The position numbers and the translations under genes are program-made. The notes beneath the pieces are model-generated. The model searched no databases, was not told the origin of the DNA, and saw only the letters and a program-made list of their open reading frames with translations. Shown piece after piece: positions 31,571 to 43,028 of a DNA stretch of 64,000 nt. Source of the DNA: Aphanomyces cochlioides (taxonomy: Eukaryota; Oomycota; Saprolegniomycetes; Saprolegniales; Verrucalvaceae); assembly GCA_019828595.1 (NCBI GenBank), contig JAHQRK010000005.1, positions 3,286,001 through 3,350,000 on the forward strand. The letters are read 5' to 3'. Each line of letters starts with the position of its first letter. The first letter of the stretch is position 1.

Positions 31571-32974
31571 ATGACGAAAGCGACGCCGCGCACCAAAAAG
31601 CCCGTGGATGTCCACGTCCGTATTCGACCGATGATTGAAGGCGAACTGGAACGACAAGATCAACCACTCGACTTTGACATTGCCACCACGCGAGATGGCA
31701 TGCACGGCATCGCGTTCCAAACACCCAAGACTGAACTCGACGACATTGACTTTGTCGAAGTCCTCGGTGGATTCCGCATCCCCAAAGCCAAACCGCGACG
31801 AGACAAAGCGTTTCACCATCTCAACAGCGTCCACCAGAATGTCTCCAATGCCACGTTCTACCAAGCCACCGTTCAACCATTACTTGCTGAAGCACTCGCT
31901 GGTCGGACGGGATGCTGCTTTGCCTACGGTCACACTGGCAGTGGGAAAACGCATACCATCCTCGGCTACGGCGACGAACTGGGCATGTATCATCTCGCCA
32001 TGAAACAACTCATTGACGCCATTGCGACACGAAATCTTCCATCCATTGACCGACATGACCATCTCAAGATCCAAGTTCGGTTCAACGAGATCTACAATGG
32101 GGATGTGTATGATCTGTTGAACGACGGCGCCAAGTGTTTTGTCCGCGAGGACGGCCATGGCAAAGTTCAAATCCGCAGTGAGACCAGTGTCGACGAAGCG
32201 ACGGGACTTGTGAAAACTGCCTTCTCGTCGAGCCACTTGGCCACGACGGAAGAAGAGCTCCTGGTGATCGTCCGTCAAGGCCTGGCCAACCGAGCGACGG
32301 GAAACTCAAACGTTCACAGCGCGAGCTCTCGATCCCATGCACTTTTGCAGCTCGAGCTCGTGAGTGATCGCATCTTGGAACTGCGCCAGGCAGTAGTTGA
32401 GACCGAAGCAGCACTTGGTCGATGTGGTTATGAGCGAGATCGTCTCGACATGGACATCTTTGTCCGGCAGCACGACAAACTCGAAGGCAAGTGGATCAAG
32501 CGAGCTGACGCTGTGCCGAGCACTGCTGAAGAATGCGCTCAACTCCTTGCTTACCGTAAGCGATACAAGGAGCTCGAGAAGGAGATCGTCGTCGCCAAGG
32601 CTGCCGTCGAAGCAGCGATGGGCCAAGGCGTCGAGGGTCTTGGAGGTCACCTGGTCTTCGTGGACTTGGCTGGGTCCGAGCATGCTGGTCGAGTCACGGA
32701 CGGTATCCAGAAGACGGAGGAGGAACAGCAGGAGTGCCGTGAGATCAACAAGTCGCTGAGTGCGTTGCGTGCTTGCTTTCGAGCTCAAGCGATGGGTCAA
32801 CAAAGTTTGAGTTGCTACCGAGAATCCAAGCTGACGTTGGCTCTACGCGACCATTTGCGGTCTCATGGTGGATCTCACACGATCATGATTGCCGCGATAT
32901 CTCCATCGAGCTATCATGTGACCAAGACGATCCACACGCTGCAATATGCTCAACTCGTGGGCGAAAAGGTCTAG
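31571..32974 (+). CDS. Kinesin-like motor protein, motor domain only (copy B)
   Basis: 467 aa, virtually identical to copy A: it differs by one missing codon at position 2 and one Asn to Thr change. Same P-loop, switch I and switch II. The starts face each other across about 400 bp, so the two share a divergent promoter region, although their immediate upstream sequences differ and expression may differ. Confidence 0.9.
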   Translation: MTKATPRTKKPVDVHVRIRPMIEGELERQDQPLDFDIATTRDGMHGIAFQTPKTELDDIDFVEVLGGFRIPKAKPRRDKAFHHLNSVHQNVSNATFYQATVQPLLAEALAGRTGCCFAYGHTGSGKTHTILGYGDELGMYHLAMKQLIDAIATRNLPSIDRHDHLKIQVRFNEIYNGDVYDLLNDGAKCFVREDGHGKVQIRSETSVDEATGLVKTAFSSSHLATTEEELLVIVRQGLANRATGNSNVHSASSRSHALLQLELVSDRILELRQAVVETEAALGRCGYERDRLDMDIFVRQHDKLEGKWIKRADAVPSTAEECAQLLAYRKRYKELEKEIVVAKAAVEAAMGQGVEGLGGHLVFVDLAGSEHAGRVTDGIQKTEEEQQECREINKSLSALRACFRAQAMGQQSLSCYRESKLTLALRDHLRSHGGSHTIMIAAISPSSYHVTKTIHTLQYAQLVGEKV

Positions 32975-32976
32975 CT
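31574..32976 (+). repeat. Right arm of kinesin inverted repeat (1,403 bp)
   Basis: Partner of 29763-31165. Confidence 0.9.
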
Positions 32977-33063
32977 GATCGAGTCGTTGGTTGCCGCAAC
33001 TACGTGGCACAACTTGAGTGAATTAACCAGTAATCTAGGTATGAAATGATCTTCTGAGCTTCT

Positions 33064-34503
33064 CTACTTCTCCGCGACGAGCTGGGCGTACTGAAGAGTG
33101 TGGATTGTCTTGGTGGCATGGAAGTTCGACGGTGAAATCGCGGCGATCATTGCAGTATGAGAGGCATGCGAGCGAAGATGATCTCGCAAGACCAGCGTGA
33201 GCTTGGAGTTACGATAGCAGCTCGTGCTCGTTTGGCCAACGGCTTGCGCACGGAAGCAAGCTTTGAGCGCACTCAACGACTTGTTGATCTCTCGACATTC
33301 CTGTTGCTCTTCTTCTGTCTTTTGAATCCCATCCGATTCTTTCCCAGCGTGTTCAGAGCCTGCCAAGTCGACAAACACGAGAGTGCCACCGAGGCAGCTC
33401 AAACCTATCATGGGCTGTCAATGGTAGCGGGAATATGTAGTCGTACCAGCTTGCTTGGCGTCGTCAACGTTGCGTTGAGCAGCTCGCTTTTGGCTCTCCA
33501 CGAGAAGGTATTGCTTACGAAGGTTGAGAAGGCGAGAGCATTCCTCGTCGGTACTTCCTTGAGCGTTTTCCTTCTTGACCCACTTGCCCTCGACTTTGTA
33601 GTGCTGTCGGGTGAAGATATCCATCTCGAGCGTGTCTCGCTCGTGGCGAATCGCGGTGTACTCTTGCTCGAGGTCGTCCACGGCTTCCCGCAGACGCAGA
33701 ACCCTGTCCGAGACGAACTCGACCTCAAGGATGGCGTGGGAGCGAGAACTTGCTCGGTGGACATCTGAATTGCCCGTCGCACGAGCAGCAATGCCTCTCT
33801 GCACGATTTCAATCAGCTCGTCGAGCGTGGATGCGAAGGGACTTTGGGAAAACGTCGTCGAGACAATGCCCGTCTCGTCGTCTACTCGAGTCTCGCCTCG
33901 AATGTGCACTTTGCCATGGGCGTCTTCCCGCACAAAGCATTTCGCGCCGTCGTTCAAGAGGTCGTACACTTCACCGTTGTAGATTTCATTGAAGCGGACT
34001 TGTAGCTTGGGTTGGTCCAGGCGGTCGACCGTTTGATGCTGATCCGCCAGGTCGTCAATCGCTTCAAACAATCGCTTGGATGCTAAGCGGTACATGCCCA
34101 ACTCGCTTCCATACCCAAGAATGGTGTGCGTCTTGCCGCTCCCCGTGTGGCCATAGGCAAAACAGCAAGCCGTGCGGCCAGCTAGGGCATCCTGGACGAG
34201 CGGTGCAACCGTACTCTCAAAGAACTCGACGTTCGTGACATCGTGGTGAACGCTAACAAAGCGTCGAAACGTCTTGTCGCGCTTGGGCTTTGACTTTGGG
34301 ACTTGAAATCCTAGGACTTCGACATATTCAACGTCGTCGGCGTCCGTCTTGGGCGTCGTGAGCTTGAGCGACGTCGACCCATCGTCGCTTGGAAAGATCG
34401 ACATGTCCATCTTTGTATCCTGTCGTTCCAGCTCCTCCTTGACAAGTGGGCGGATGCGCAGATGGACGTCTACTTGTTTTTTTGCTTTGGACGGTCGAGT
34501 CAT
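33064..34503 (-). CDS. Kinesin-like motor protein (diverged paralogue C)
   Basis: Exons 33447-34503 and 33064-33404 with a 42-nt intron (33405-33446); 465 aa. Same architecture as copies A and B: MTRPSKAKKQVDVHLRIRPL, AYGHTGSGKT, SSRSHAILEVEF, FVDLAGSEHAG, TLQYAQLVAEK. Identity to A and B is roughly 65-70 percent by eye. The intron lies just before the switch II strand, at a point where A and B are uninterrupted. An upstream in-frame ATG (34587) would add 28 residues without homology to A or B. Confidence 0.9.
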
Positions 34504-34598
34504 GAGAGCTAGCGATGTCCGTCCTAGTCGTCTTGGCGAGAAATGCCACGGCGGACCATCCACCATTGAAACTCTATTTTTAGCCATTTGGTCTATTT

Positions 34599-35804
34599 TT
34601 AGAGTTCAATCTCAAAGTCGGCAATGTACTCCATGACGTGGCAGCGGCACGTGAGAGGACGATACGACTTGGTTTCACTGACAAAACCACTATGGCTCCA
34701 CGTGCCGCTCCACGCTTTAGAGCATCCAGTGGACGTGCTGATCTTTTGATTCTTGGCAAAGATCGACAGATCGAGGTCGCCGTCGTCGCTCGCGACGTCC
34801 TCTTCGTCCAGTGTGCAGAGTGTGAATGCGCTTTGGTCAAGGGAACTCAATGGAGCGGAGCTGTAGCTCGACCCGTTGTTGTTCCACTGGGGGGCAGTCG
34901 TTGCGGAGACTTGAATGGTCTCGAAACAAGTAAAACACGCTCTCAACTGCATGCGGTGTCCGTCTTGACCGTATCGGTGTTGGTCTGGAACTGATACCGA
35001 GCACTGCTTGCACGCTGCTTTGGAGCAGACTACGCACGTTGATAAGCTACACAGACGAGGAGGCGGCTTCTTGCATTGCTGGCATCGAGCAGCCTTGCCT
35101 TTAGAGGCCAAGTCATCCTCAGTCATGTCGACAGGAAGCAGAGCTGTGAAGCGAGCTAGAGTAAGCTGATGGGCAAGGTCACGTCCTAGCGGGAGCCAAG
35201 AGATTGCCACAGTCGCGGTGTGGATAGCAGCCACGTTTGCACACACGACGACCTTTGTGTGGTTGGGAAGCATTGAGGCTGCTGACGAGTACATGAGCCC
35301 CACGGTTGTGAATGGAGTCGACAAGTCAATCTTGTGTTCAATCTCGCCCACAGCGTTCATCGTACAATGGTTCGCAAGAGTCAGTGTTGCAATGCCGACG
35401 GCAGAGCCCAAGCGGCTCAATCGGTTGCTGTGCATGTGAATCCACACGTTGTTTTTGTCCTTGAAGAGAGTTAGTCGAGTTGAAATAGCATCAGACCGGT
35501 CAAGTCTTGTCAAGTGACTTTGTGGCAATACCAACGTGGCGAGAACGTCGGGTGCAGTCATGTAGTGTGCGACTTCATGAAAGCTTGCATTCATGTTAGT
35601 GTGATAACGGACGACATTCGTGCTCTCGGAGTCGTGCATGATCTGCATGCCTTGTTCGTCTGGAACATTTGCCCACTCGGGAGCGTCCAAGCCAAACACA
35701 ACGAGGCGTTCTTGGTGGTACGTTATCAAGTCTAAGACAGCAGGGAGCCACGAAGACGTGGGATTCTCGATGATGAAGGACGCCAACAATTTCTTTGCAG
35801 GCAT
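34599..35804 (-). CDS. START-like / FYVE-like zinc finger protein
   Basis: 401 aa, single exon. Residues about 1-230 resemble the START-like lipid-binding domain common in oomycete FYVE proteins (HEVAHYMTAPDVLATLV, SWLPLGRD). A cysteine-rich FYVE-related finger follows (CQQCKKPPPRLCSLSTCVVC, then CKQC and CFTC), giving four C-x2-C pairs. The basic RR/KHHCR core typical of PI3P-binding FYVE domains is replaced by weaker sequence, so lipid specificity is uncertain. The tail is acidic and Ser-rich. Start chosen at the first ATG (MPAKKLLASF); the open frame extends 22 codons further without ATG. Likely endomembrane trafficking or signalling. Confidence 0.7.
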   Translation of the reverse strand: MPAKKLLASFIIENPTSSWLPAVLDLITYHQERLVVFGLDAPEWANVPDEQGMQIMHDSESTNVVRYHTNMNASFHEVAHYMTAPDVLATLVLPQSHLTRLDRSDAISTRLTLFKDKNNVWIHMHSNRLSRLGSAVGIATLTLANHCTMNAVGEIEHKIDLSTPFTTVGLMYSSAASMLPNHTKVVVCANVAAIHTATVAISWLPLGRDLAHQLTLARFTALLPVDMTEDDLASKGKAARCQQCKKPPPRLCSLSTCVVCSKAACKQCSVSVPDQHRYGQDGHRMQLRACFTCFETIQVSATTAPQWNNNGSSYSSAPLSSLDQSAFTLCTLDEEDVASDDGDLDLSIFAKNQKISTSTGCSKAWSGTWSHSGFVSETKSYRPLTCRCHVMEYIADFEIEL

Positions 35805-36122
35805 AATGCGTAGTGAGCCCAGCCAGCATCCAAACTTCACGTAGAAAACGAGGGGCTGCAACTTTGACACACGGCTGCATTAAAAGCCAGAGTCGTGCCA
35901 TTGGTAATATGAAGCCACTGGAGCTATCTTCCTCCTTCTATCCTCGAGGACTGCAGCAAAGAACGGCAAAGATATGATGGACTTAAGGCGATTCCCCCCA
36001 TGAGCTCAGCCCTGGAAGTTGGAAAGTAGAGGGGTTAAGGGGTTGACGAATTTATTCGGATATACCCGGATAATACCACTGATGCAATGTCCAATGATCA
36101 ACTGCGTATCTGTGCAACTTCG
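35805..36122. other. Shared upstream region of FYVE-like (-) and JmjC (+) genes
   Basis: Divergent 318-bp spacer. The JmjC open frame extends up to 36087 (ATG), so its start could be 12 codons earlier. No distinct motif seen. Confidence 0.4.
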
Positions 36123-38095
36123 ATGGCGTCCAAGCGCAAGCGCGACGAGAACGACTCGGCCTTTTCAGGCTCTCGCTTCTCTTTCAACTTCTCAGGAGCT
36201 AATGAAGACACTAGCGATGCTGCTTCTGTTGCACCTGTCGTGGCGGAAAGCCATCCAGAATCTGCGTCGATCAAGCTACAATGTGTTGTTGGCGACTCTG
36301 TCTTGACGCCAGGAACGCTCATTTCGATCGACTGGGCACGCAGCTCTTGGTTAGAGCTTTACATTCGCGTGAAGGATACACCAGAGGCAATTGAAGGATT
36401 TGTCCATCCTCAATTTGTCTCCTTGCCACGCCATCGTCCATGGACTTTCAATGCCGACGATGAAACGTGGTGCTTCGACTATGTGTTCGACCCGACGTTT
36501 GCAGGGTGCAGGCTTCCTCTTCACTTCTCGACCGCACCACTGATCATCGAGCCGAATTTGCAGTCTCTTGTCTGGCCATTGCATATGTCAACGTTTCAGC
36601 GCGAGGTACAATTGTTCTTGAGCTTGTTGTCTTCATGGTCCAGCAGGTTTTCAGCAAGAAAGCCATCGTCGTGCATGGATCAACCCGTCGACTTGAGTCA
36701 CTCCGAGAGGAACTTTACGACTTTGACGTGAACGAACTCATCCAAAATGCGTCGCGTACAATCGCATGGCTCAAGCAAGCTGCACCTCCTCACAAGATGC
36801 AGTACCTCGATGTATCCTCGCCTGAGATCGCTGCTGCCTGCTATGCATCTGGCCACTCGCTCTACTTTAACCCATCGCCAGAAATCCAAGTGGACAATTC
36901 AATCTGCGCTTTTGGTTAACTCTCAGAGTAGGAACGCTACATCAGTGCCCTCTGCAGCGATTTGGGCCTGAACTTCACCAGCACGCTCGACGGAAGCTAT
37001 GGTGGTGACATTGAAATTTTTGCCGTGCAGTCCAAGCACCACACTCCATGGCACTTTGATGCTCAGCACACGTTCACGGTAGAGTTAGAAATCCTCGCAT
37101 CCTTACTAAAATGCAGAGTAGATTCAACTTAAAGGAACAAAGCAATGGTCCTTTGCTAAAGCTCCATTGACCGACCCGATGACTAACTTGCATATCTCAT
37201 CATCCAACACTACGTCTGTCCTCGGTATGAACTCCATTTCGACGTCGCTGATCAACTGACCGGGTTCAGAGGACACATTGACACATGCTATGTGTGGTGC
37301 AGCTGAGTTGACGCCCCCAACTACTGACTTTGACACTGTCACGCTACGTCCTGGATCTGTCTTGTACATCCCACCGGGTTATTGGCACAACGTGACGTCG
37401 TTTGAAGAAGGTATGCAATCTCATTCTTCTTACAAGCGATCCCTCTCGATTGTGTTAGGCTCTCTGTCGATGAACTTTTCAATTGACGGCTCGCGATGGA
37501 TGGATCTGTTATGGAACCGACTTATGCCCGTGCTTGCTGGCAAACCAAAATGGCGAGAGCGACCAAACTTTATTCAAGGCGCCGAAAATGCTCGCCAGCA
37601 ATGGAAAGCACGCCTACACACTCTAGCAGAGACGATTCAAAAGATGGCCGACTCGGCTGACCTTGTCTTTCCTGATGCAATCTTTCAAGAGGCCGAATTG
37701 GAATCGAATCTGTCGCTGGATCGTAGCGATATCGAGGTAGTGACATCGTCAGCCCCCCAATTTAGAATCCTGTCTAGGTGCGAGTGAAAGCACACGACAA
37801 ATTCAAGCGAACTCCAGTCCACGTCGCGCAGCTCGTAACCCTCAAACCTTTAGAGTACACAATTGCCATGGGAGGCTACAGGAAATATGCAGACGGATGC
37901 AAAGCCGAGTGTCAAAAGACCATCGTCATTCCAGAAGGGTTAAAACCAGCCATCGAGGAACTTCGCGTAAATGACAACATTTGGACGCTCGAGTCCCTGC
38001 AAGCTCAAGTCGATGATGCTGCCCTCCATCCGAAGCTTCATCGCTTGGTCGAATATCTCTTTCAATGCGGTTACTTGCAAACTATCCCCGAGTAA
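36123..38095 (+). CDS. JmjC/cupin-fold Fe(II)- and 2-oxoglutarate-dependent oxygenase
   Basis: Exons 36123-36605, 36644-36889, 36932-37078, 37122-37224, 37270-37410, 37459-37736, 37778-38095; introns 38-48 nt; 571 aa. The metal site is visible: HTPWHFDAQHTF supplies H-x-D, and LYIPPGYWHNVTS supplies the distal His with the JmjC signature PPGYWH. This arrangement is close to the cupin_4 group (NO66/MINA53 ribosomal histidine hydroxylases and related). A C-terminal winged-helix-like segment (LESLQAQVDDAALHPKLHRL) follows, as in those enzymes. The 48-nt intron 37411-37458 is in frame and open; removing it gives SFEEGSLSMNFS, closer to the family, so retention would insert 16 residues after the His ligand. 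Confidence 0.8.
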
Positions 38096-38419
38096 TAAAG
38101 AGCTCAATGCACGTTCATCAATGCGACAATGGCTTCGTCAGACGCCGAATTGAGGCCCCCTTTTGTGCAAAACGTTTGGGCCCGTCTCCCTCGAAGAGGT
38201 TTGCACTAAGCACCAAATCGTAGCTACTTGAGATATAAGAAGACGCAGACACTGTAGATCCCCCTTCGTTCCTGAATTGAAGGGGAGCTGAGAGCGCAAC
38301 GATGCTACACGTTATTGGTAACCCCTTCACCCCTAAACCCAATTTTGGTCCTTACACTAATTACAGTTGTTTTCATACTATTTTCTACTAATATTGTTGG
38401 AAATTCTTGGAGGAAGGTC
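38096..38419. other. Intergenic region, nothing recognised
   Basis: 324 bp between same-strand genes. AT-rich near 38340-38400, just upstream of the RED/IK start. Confidence 0.4.
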
Positions 38420-39862
38420 ATGTCGCTGTCGCAAGCGGACTTTCGGCGGCTGCTGGAGACACCGCGCGTGGTTCCTCAGAGCGGAGATGGCGGAGCAAAG
38501 AATCGAAGTCAACTTAATTTCGGTGGAAAAAGACCTGGTGCGCCAAAAAGCAGCAAAGATCGTGAAAAATACTACAAGAAATTCAAGAAGACGTCGGAGG
38601 AAGAGAGCGATCCACCCAAGAAACCCCGTGCGACTCTGATGGATCCAACATATCAAGGCAAATACAGAGACCGTGCGGCCGAACGACGGGCTGGTGTCAA
38701 TGTTGACGACCAAGGTCAGCTGTCATTCTACCACCACATTGAACTAAGGATGGAATTAGATGCCATGGAGATTGAGGCCACGATAAATCCAGTTGGAGAT
38801 GGGAAGGTCTCAAGCCTCGCGAAAGGCTTGAACATGGACTTGCTCTCAAAGTTAAAACAAGAAAAAGAGAAGCTCAAAGCGCAGCATGATCTAATGATGG
38901 CATCCAGAACGGGAAGTGAAACAAAAGATGTTGAACCGACCCCTGCAAAGACATCCGCCTTGGGTTCGCCATCAGCGAGGAATCAGAGCTAATTTTCCAT
39001 AGGTCTTGGTGTCCTGCGCATATTGAAGAAGTTGACAACGGATGCCAACGCCAAGCATGTATCGGACCTCTTCCTTCCCGGACGACTCCATTATGAATTT
39101 GAAATCAACTGCTTCGACGTCGACACATTACCTCGCTTTGTGCAAATCAGCAAAGACGACTGCCCTGAGCCAGAGCGAGCTGGTGTGAGTGGCTACATAC
39201 CCACAGAACTTTTACTTGTATTGAGATCATATCCACCATCTTGATTGACGTTGACGTTATAGGATGTCCAAGACTGCTTCAAGCCCAAGGAACTGCGCCG
39301 GCGAAAGAAGGAAACGCCACCTCCTTCGTCGCAGGAAGAGAAATCCTTGACAACCATTGAGGAAGAAGAGGACGATGACAGTGATGGAGACATCTTTGCC
39401 GACGCTGGAGAATATGTCCCGCCAGGTGTGAATTGCCTTGACGACGCCTGCAGGAGTGAGAATATTTTAGGCGAAGAAGATGAAGTGGCGACCCCTGCTG
39501 TAGCCAAAGGCGATATCTTTAAGAACTTGAGCGCTGCTCAAGTCGAACGTGACACAAAGGAGCGTGAGAAACGAGTGCATGAGGAAAAGATGCTGGAGGC
39601 CGCTCTGTCCAAGGCGAAAGCCATGTACGAAAAGTCGGAAGCTGTTGCCGCCGAGCGAGAAAAAGCCGAACGACTTCGGAAAAAGGTTCTCGGCGACACT
39701 GACGAATATGGCGAATGCTTTCCAGACTATGAAGAAGTGGAAGAGGAAGGAGATGATGGAAAGAAGACCAAAGATGGCGATGGCAAGGAGAAGCCCAAGA
39801 AGCGAAAAGACAAAAAGACCGAGCAAATCTTAGCCAAAGAGAAAGCGAAAAACAAAAGTTAA
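38420..39862 (+). CDS. RED/IK-like spliceosomal protein
   Basis: Exons 38420-38963, 39003-39184, 39263-39862; introns 39 and 78 nt (the latter the longest recognised here); 441 aa. RED (IK) joins the spliceosomal B complex with SMU1. Family marks: MSLSQADFRRLLETPR at the N-terminus, KYRDRAAERRAGVN, LAKGLNMDLLSKLKQE, DLFLPGRLHYEFEI, DIFADAGEYVPP and DEYGECFPDYEE near the C-terminus. The Arg/Glu/Asp dipeptide repeats of the animal protein are missing; instead there is an acidic stretch and a lysine-rich tail. Its stop lies 29 bp from that of the convergent GST gene. Confidence 0.88.
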
Positions 39863-39891
39863 CATGCTACGAGTTGCCATCAAACTGCACT

Positions 39892-40923
39892 TCATTGCTT
39901 GTCAACAGAGGTTTCCAACCAAGGCTTGCCGACACCGCCGGTGCACACCTTCAAGCCACGTTGAACAGCAGGGCGAGCGCGAATGCGTTCCATCCAAGCG
40001 TGGATATTCTTGTACTTATCAAAGCTGAGGAAATCCTTGGCCGTCTTGCCGCTTGTGTGGTTGTAGCCCGTTCGAGTTGGTTCGCCCATGGGAAACAAAT
40101 GATGTCGGCGAGGGAGTATTCCTCACCAACAATGTACGTCTTGCCTTCCAAGTGCTTGTCCAAAACACTGCAGAGGCGTTGGGTTTCCATGCCGTAGCGA
40201 GCCACACCATAGTCGCGAGCAGCTCCTTTGTCAGCAGGAGCGTACACGAAGAAATGGCCAAAGTTGCCTATCACCCAGAGTCAAAGAGAGAGATTAGCGC
40301 AAAACATACCGGCCATGGGGCCTTGACCAGCCATTTGCCAGAAGACCCAGTTCATCACTTCGGCCTTTAGACGAGGAGATGATGGGAGGAAGCGGTTATA
40401 CTTCTCAGCCAAGTACAATGCGATCGAGGCACTTTCAAACAGATGAATGGGAGCGCCATCAGGGCCTTCTTGGTCGAGGAGAGCTGGGATCTTCGAGTTG
40501 GGGTTCACATTAACAAAGCCGCTCTTGAACTGATCGCCCACGCTGATGTTAATGACTACAAGCAGGATGTGAGCACTACAACTTTGATGGAGCCACATTA
40601 CAATGCGCGTCGTAGTCGACTCCAAGTTCTTCCAGCAAGATCGAGACTTTGATACCGTTCGGCGTGCCCAACGAGTACAATTGCAAGGGCGCTTTTCCGA
40701 CTGGCAGGTCTTCTTGGACACGAGCACCAGCTTCTGGCGAGTTGATCGATGCAAACTTGTTGCCCGCGGCGGCGGCGAACAAATCTTCAATCTTGTTGGG
40801 AGGGGTCCAGCCGGCGGAGCTGCTCATGGTGCGTTTGGTGAATTGAGGAATGAGCGCTCGGAATGCGGCTGGCCTCACAAGTATGTGCTTTATTATGGCT
40901 CGCGTCATCATTCTCGAAGCCAT
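39892..40923 (-). CDS. Glutathione S-transferase, YfcG/Ure2-like, mitochondrial leader; one frameshift
   Basis: Exons 40603-40923 extended to 40602, 40310-40555, 39892-40267, with introns 40556-40601 (46 nt) and 40268-40309 (42 nt). The N-terminus (MASRMMTRAIIKHILVRPAAF) looks like a mitochondrial presequence. Thioredoxin-like GST-N domain: LYSLGTPNGIKVSILLEELG, then NPNSKIPALLDQ and FESASIALYLAEKY. GST-C domain follows with YGVARYGMETQRL and LADIICFPWAN. Immediately after this the frame must change by one base (near 40060-40085) to read GYNHTSGKTAKDFLSFDKY and IHAWMERIRARPAV. No intron can explain this. Either a recent inactivating mutation or a sequence error. Confidence 0.8.
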
Positions 40924-42386
40924 TTTGAAGTGAATGCCTCAGTATACTCAATCCAAAGTGTCTGAAGTTTTCATCCGATTTGACACACATTCTCTGTTCC
41001 ATATCCGGATTTTTTAAATCGATTTTCCGGATATCTCGATCAATTCCGAGTTAACGTAAGAGACTTCTTGATCGCAAGGGGTGCGTTATCCATGTGGCGA
41101 ATGGAACATTCAGTGGTTCATCCAGCGTGTTTGCCGGCTATTTCGTACGTTCTTTACATGAAGCGGATGCCATAGACAACTCGTCATATGGCCTCTTGCT
41201 GCGTGTGTGGACGTGGCACCACCCACTGTGGAAGTAGGTACCGAGCGATCTACCAGCGGGATCTTCTTATTTCCTGCGACCAACGTGTTGAAAAAGTTGA
41301 AAAGATGGCGAGGGTGCAACAACATGCTCGTGCGCCACAGACCTCTGACGTCCTCCATGATATCATTCCTTTGTCGTCGCTTGGAACTCTCTCCTGTGAG
41401 TTGACCGCGCTTGACAAGCCGGGAAAGTGCCGAGTAGTGCAGACATGCTACTGTACAGTGGTGTAGTTTCGCAGCCCGAGTTGATATTGCTTCGGGAGCT
41501 AGTAGTACTCGACTGCACGCAAGGTCCATGGTTTACAATCGACAGGTTTGGCCAGCCTGCCGTGACGATTTGGTCGCCGCCCGTCGGCACGTCCAAACAA
41601 CGAAATGGATATGCTGCATACACGCTTGCAAGATTGCCGCGTCGCGGTTTCCACAACGATTGTCAATGAAATTTAGATGCACTCAAGTGTGGTGGGATCG
41701 AGCCAGCCAGTTTGGACTCGAATCGATTCAGACATTTGTAATTGCATGAGTCCACGCGTGGTTGATACGTCTTGTCCCCGCTCGCGGCATCGCGCGAGCC
41801 TCGCAGCAGCGTACGCTGTGTCGATCGAGAGAGATTCCATCGACTTTCGATGCTTGAGATTGTATTCAGTGACGATGCAATGTCGTTTTTGCCTGCTGGC
41901 ACATACCGTCGTTGCAAGTACGTCCAGATTAGTTCAAACATGCACCCAGTGACAACACAGGTTGCTAAGCGTCCACCTCTTGAACGCTGATGATGTCCCG
42001 TACGACAAGCAACGAGTCGGTCTTCTTCGAAGTTCGCACGGCCTTGATCCCGCGACTGGTTTGGACTTCATGACGTTCGCTCGATGGGTGTCTATCCAAG
42101 ATCACTGGCCGTGGCGCTAGTCCCGCCGTTCTCCTCGCGGCTTCCGCCCACCCGACTCGTCATTCTCGACACCCTGTTTCCATCTTTTAAGGACGCCATC
42201 TCCACCGTCAATCTACGGTCGGTTGTGGCGATATACATTTCACATTGCCGACGCGCACTTTGGTCGTCTTTTGCATATGAGCTGCGAGTGCTGGATAGTC
42301 TCGAGTGTAACACAGAGAGGTCGATGAGCGGCAAGCTAGCGACACGTGCGATCTTGTTCAGGAGATGGACGATTGATACAGTCCAT
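40924..42386. other. Unassigned region, possibly decayed coding or repeat sequence
   Basis: Several overlapping open frames of 80-140 codons on both strands (for example 41110-41529 minus and 42084-42650 plus) without recognisable families. A stretch at about 41990-42119 plus reads NADDVPYDKQRVGLL and DPATGLDFMTFARW before a stop, which looks like a remnant of a real protein. No intact gene is supported. Confidence 0.35.
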
Positions 42387-42812
42387 CTGACGAAATTCGT
42401 CTCGGTAGGCAGATTTGGCGTTTTCTTGCATCTCGGTAGGCAGATTTTAATTAGTGTGAACGAATGTCCAATTCCTTTTAGTCACAGTAGAGTAGGCTTC
42501 GTCTGGGAGATAAATAAAGAAATCCCTTTTTCGTGCACGTTGGGGGTTCGCTCCGTCGAGTCATTCGCCTGCAGACAATTTTACACTCGACCTCCGCTTC
42601 GCTCCGGTGAGCGCAATTCTCTGGGCGAATATCTGGTGTCGCTCACATGATATAATGCTCATAGTCGTCGTGCGTCCTAAAGTATCACGTAAATAGTGTA
42701 ATTCATTTGAGCAAAATCGGAAAGGAATTGGACATTCGTTCACACTAATTAAAATCTGCCTACCGAAATGCAAGAAAACGCCAAATCTGCCTACCGAGAC
42801 GAATTTCGTCAG
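42387..42812. mobile_element. MITE with 92-bp terminal inverted repeats
   Basis: 42387-42478 and 42721-42812 are inverted copies with 91 of 92 matching bases, starting CTGACGAAATTCGTC. Each TIR holds two copies of CGGTAGGCAGATTT. Total 426 bp, no coding capacity. TCCA occurs next to both ends (one extra T on the left), a possible target duplication. Located 219 bp upstream of NOS-1. Confidence 0.85.
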
Positions 42813-43028
42813 TCCAGCTCTGTGTTAACGACATCCCGACGACGTTGAGTGTCCGTGTGAGTTGGAATGTCAAGCTGCTGTTGTTGGAACAATCCAACAA
42901 GTCGAAGTTTTCCTTCGCCGTGGGATGGGAACTTGACGACTCTTGGAATCCAACAGTCTTGCTGCCTCCTTGCGTTGGTAACCCACATGGGTAATGCGGG
43001 TACGCTCTACGTTCATTTTCAAATAACC

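Noticed and set aside
37411..37458. Treating this 48-nt in-frame stretch as certain coding sequence
   Set aside because: It has GTATGC..TAG borders and its removal improves the JmjC match, so I treated it as an intron, with doubt.
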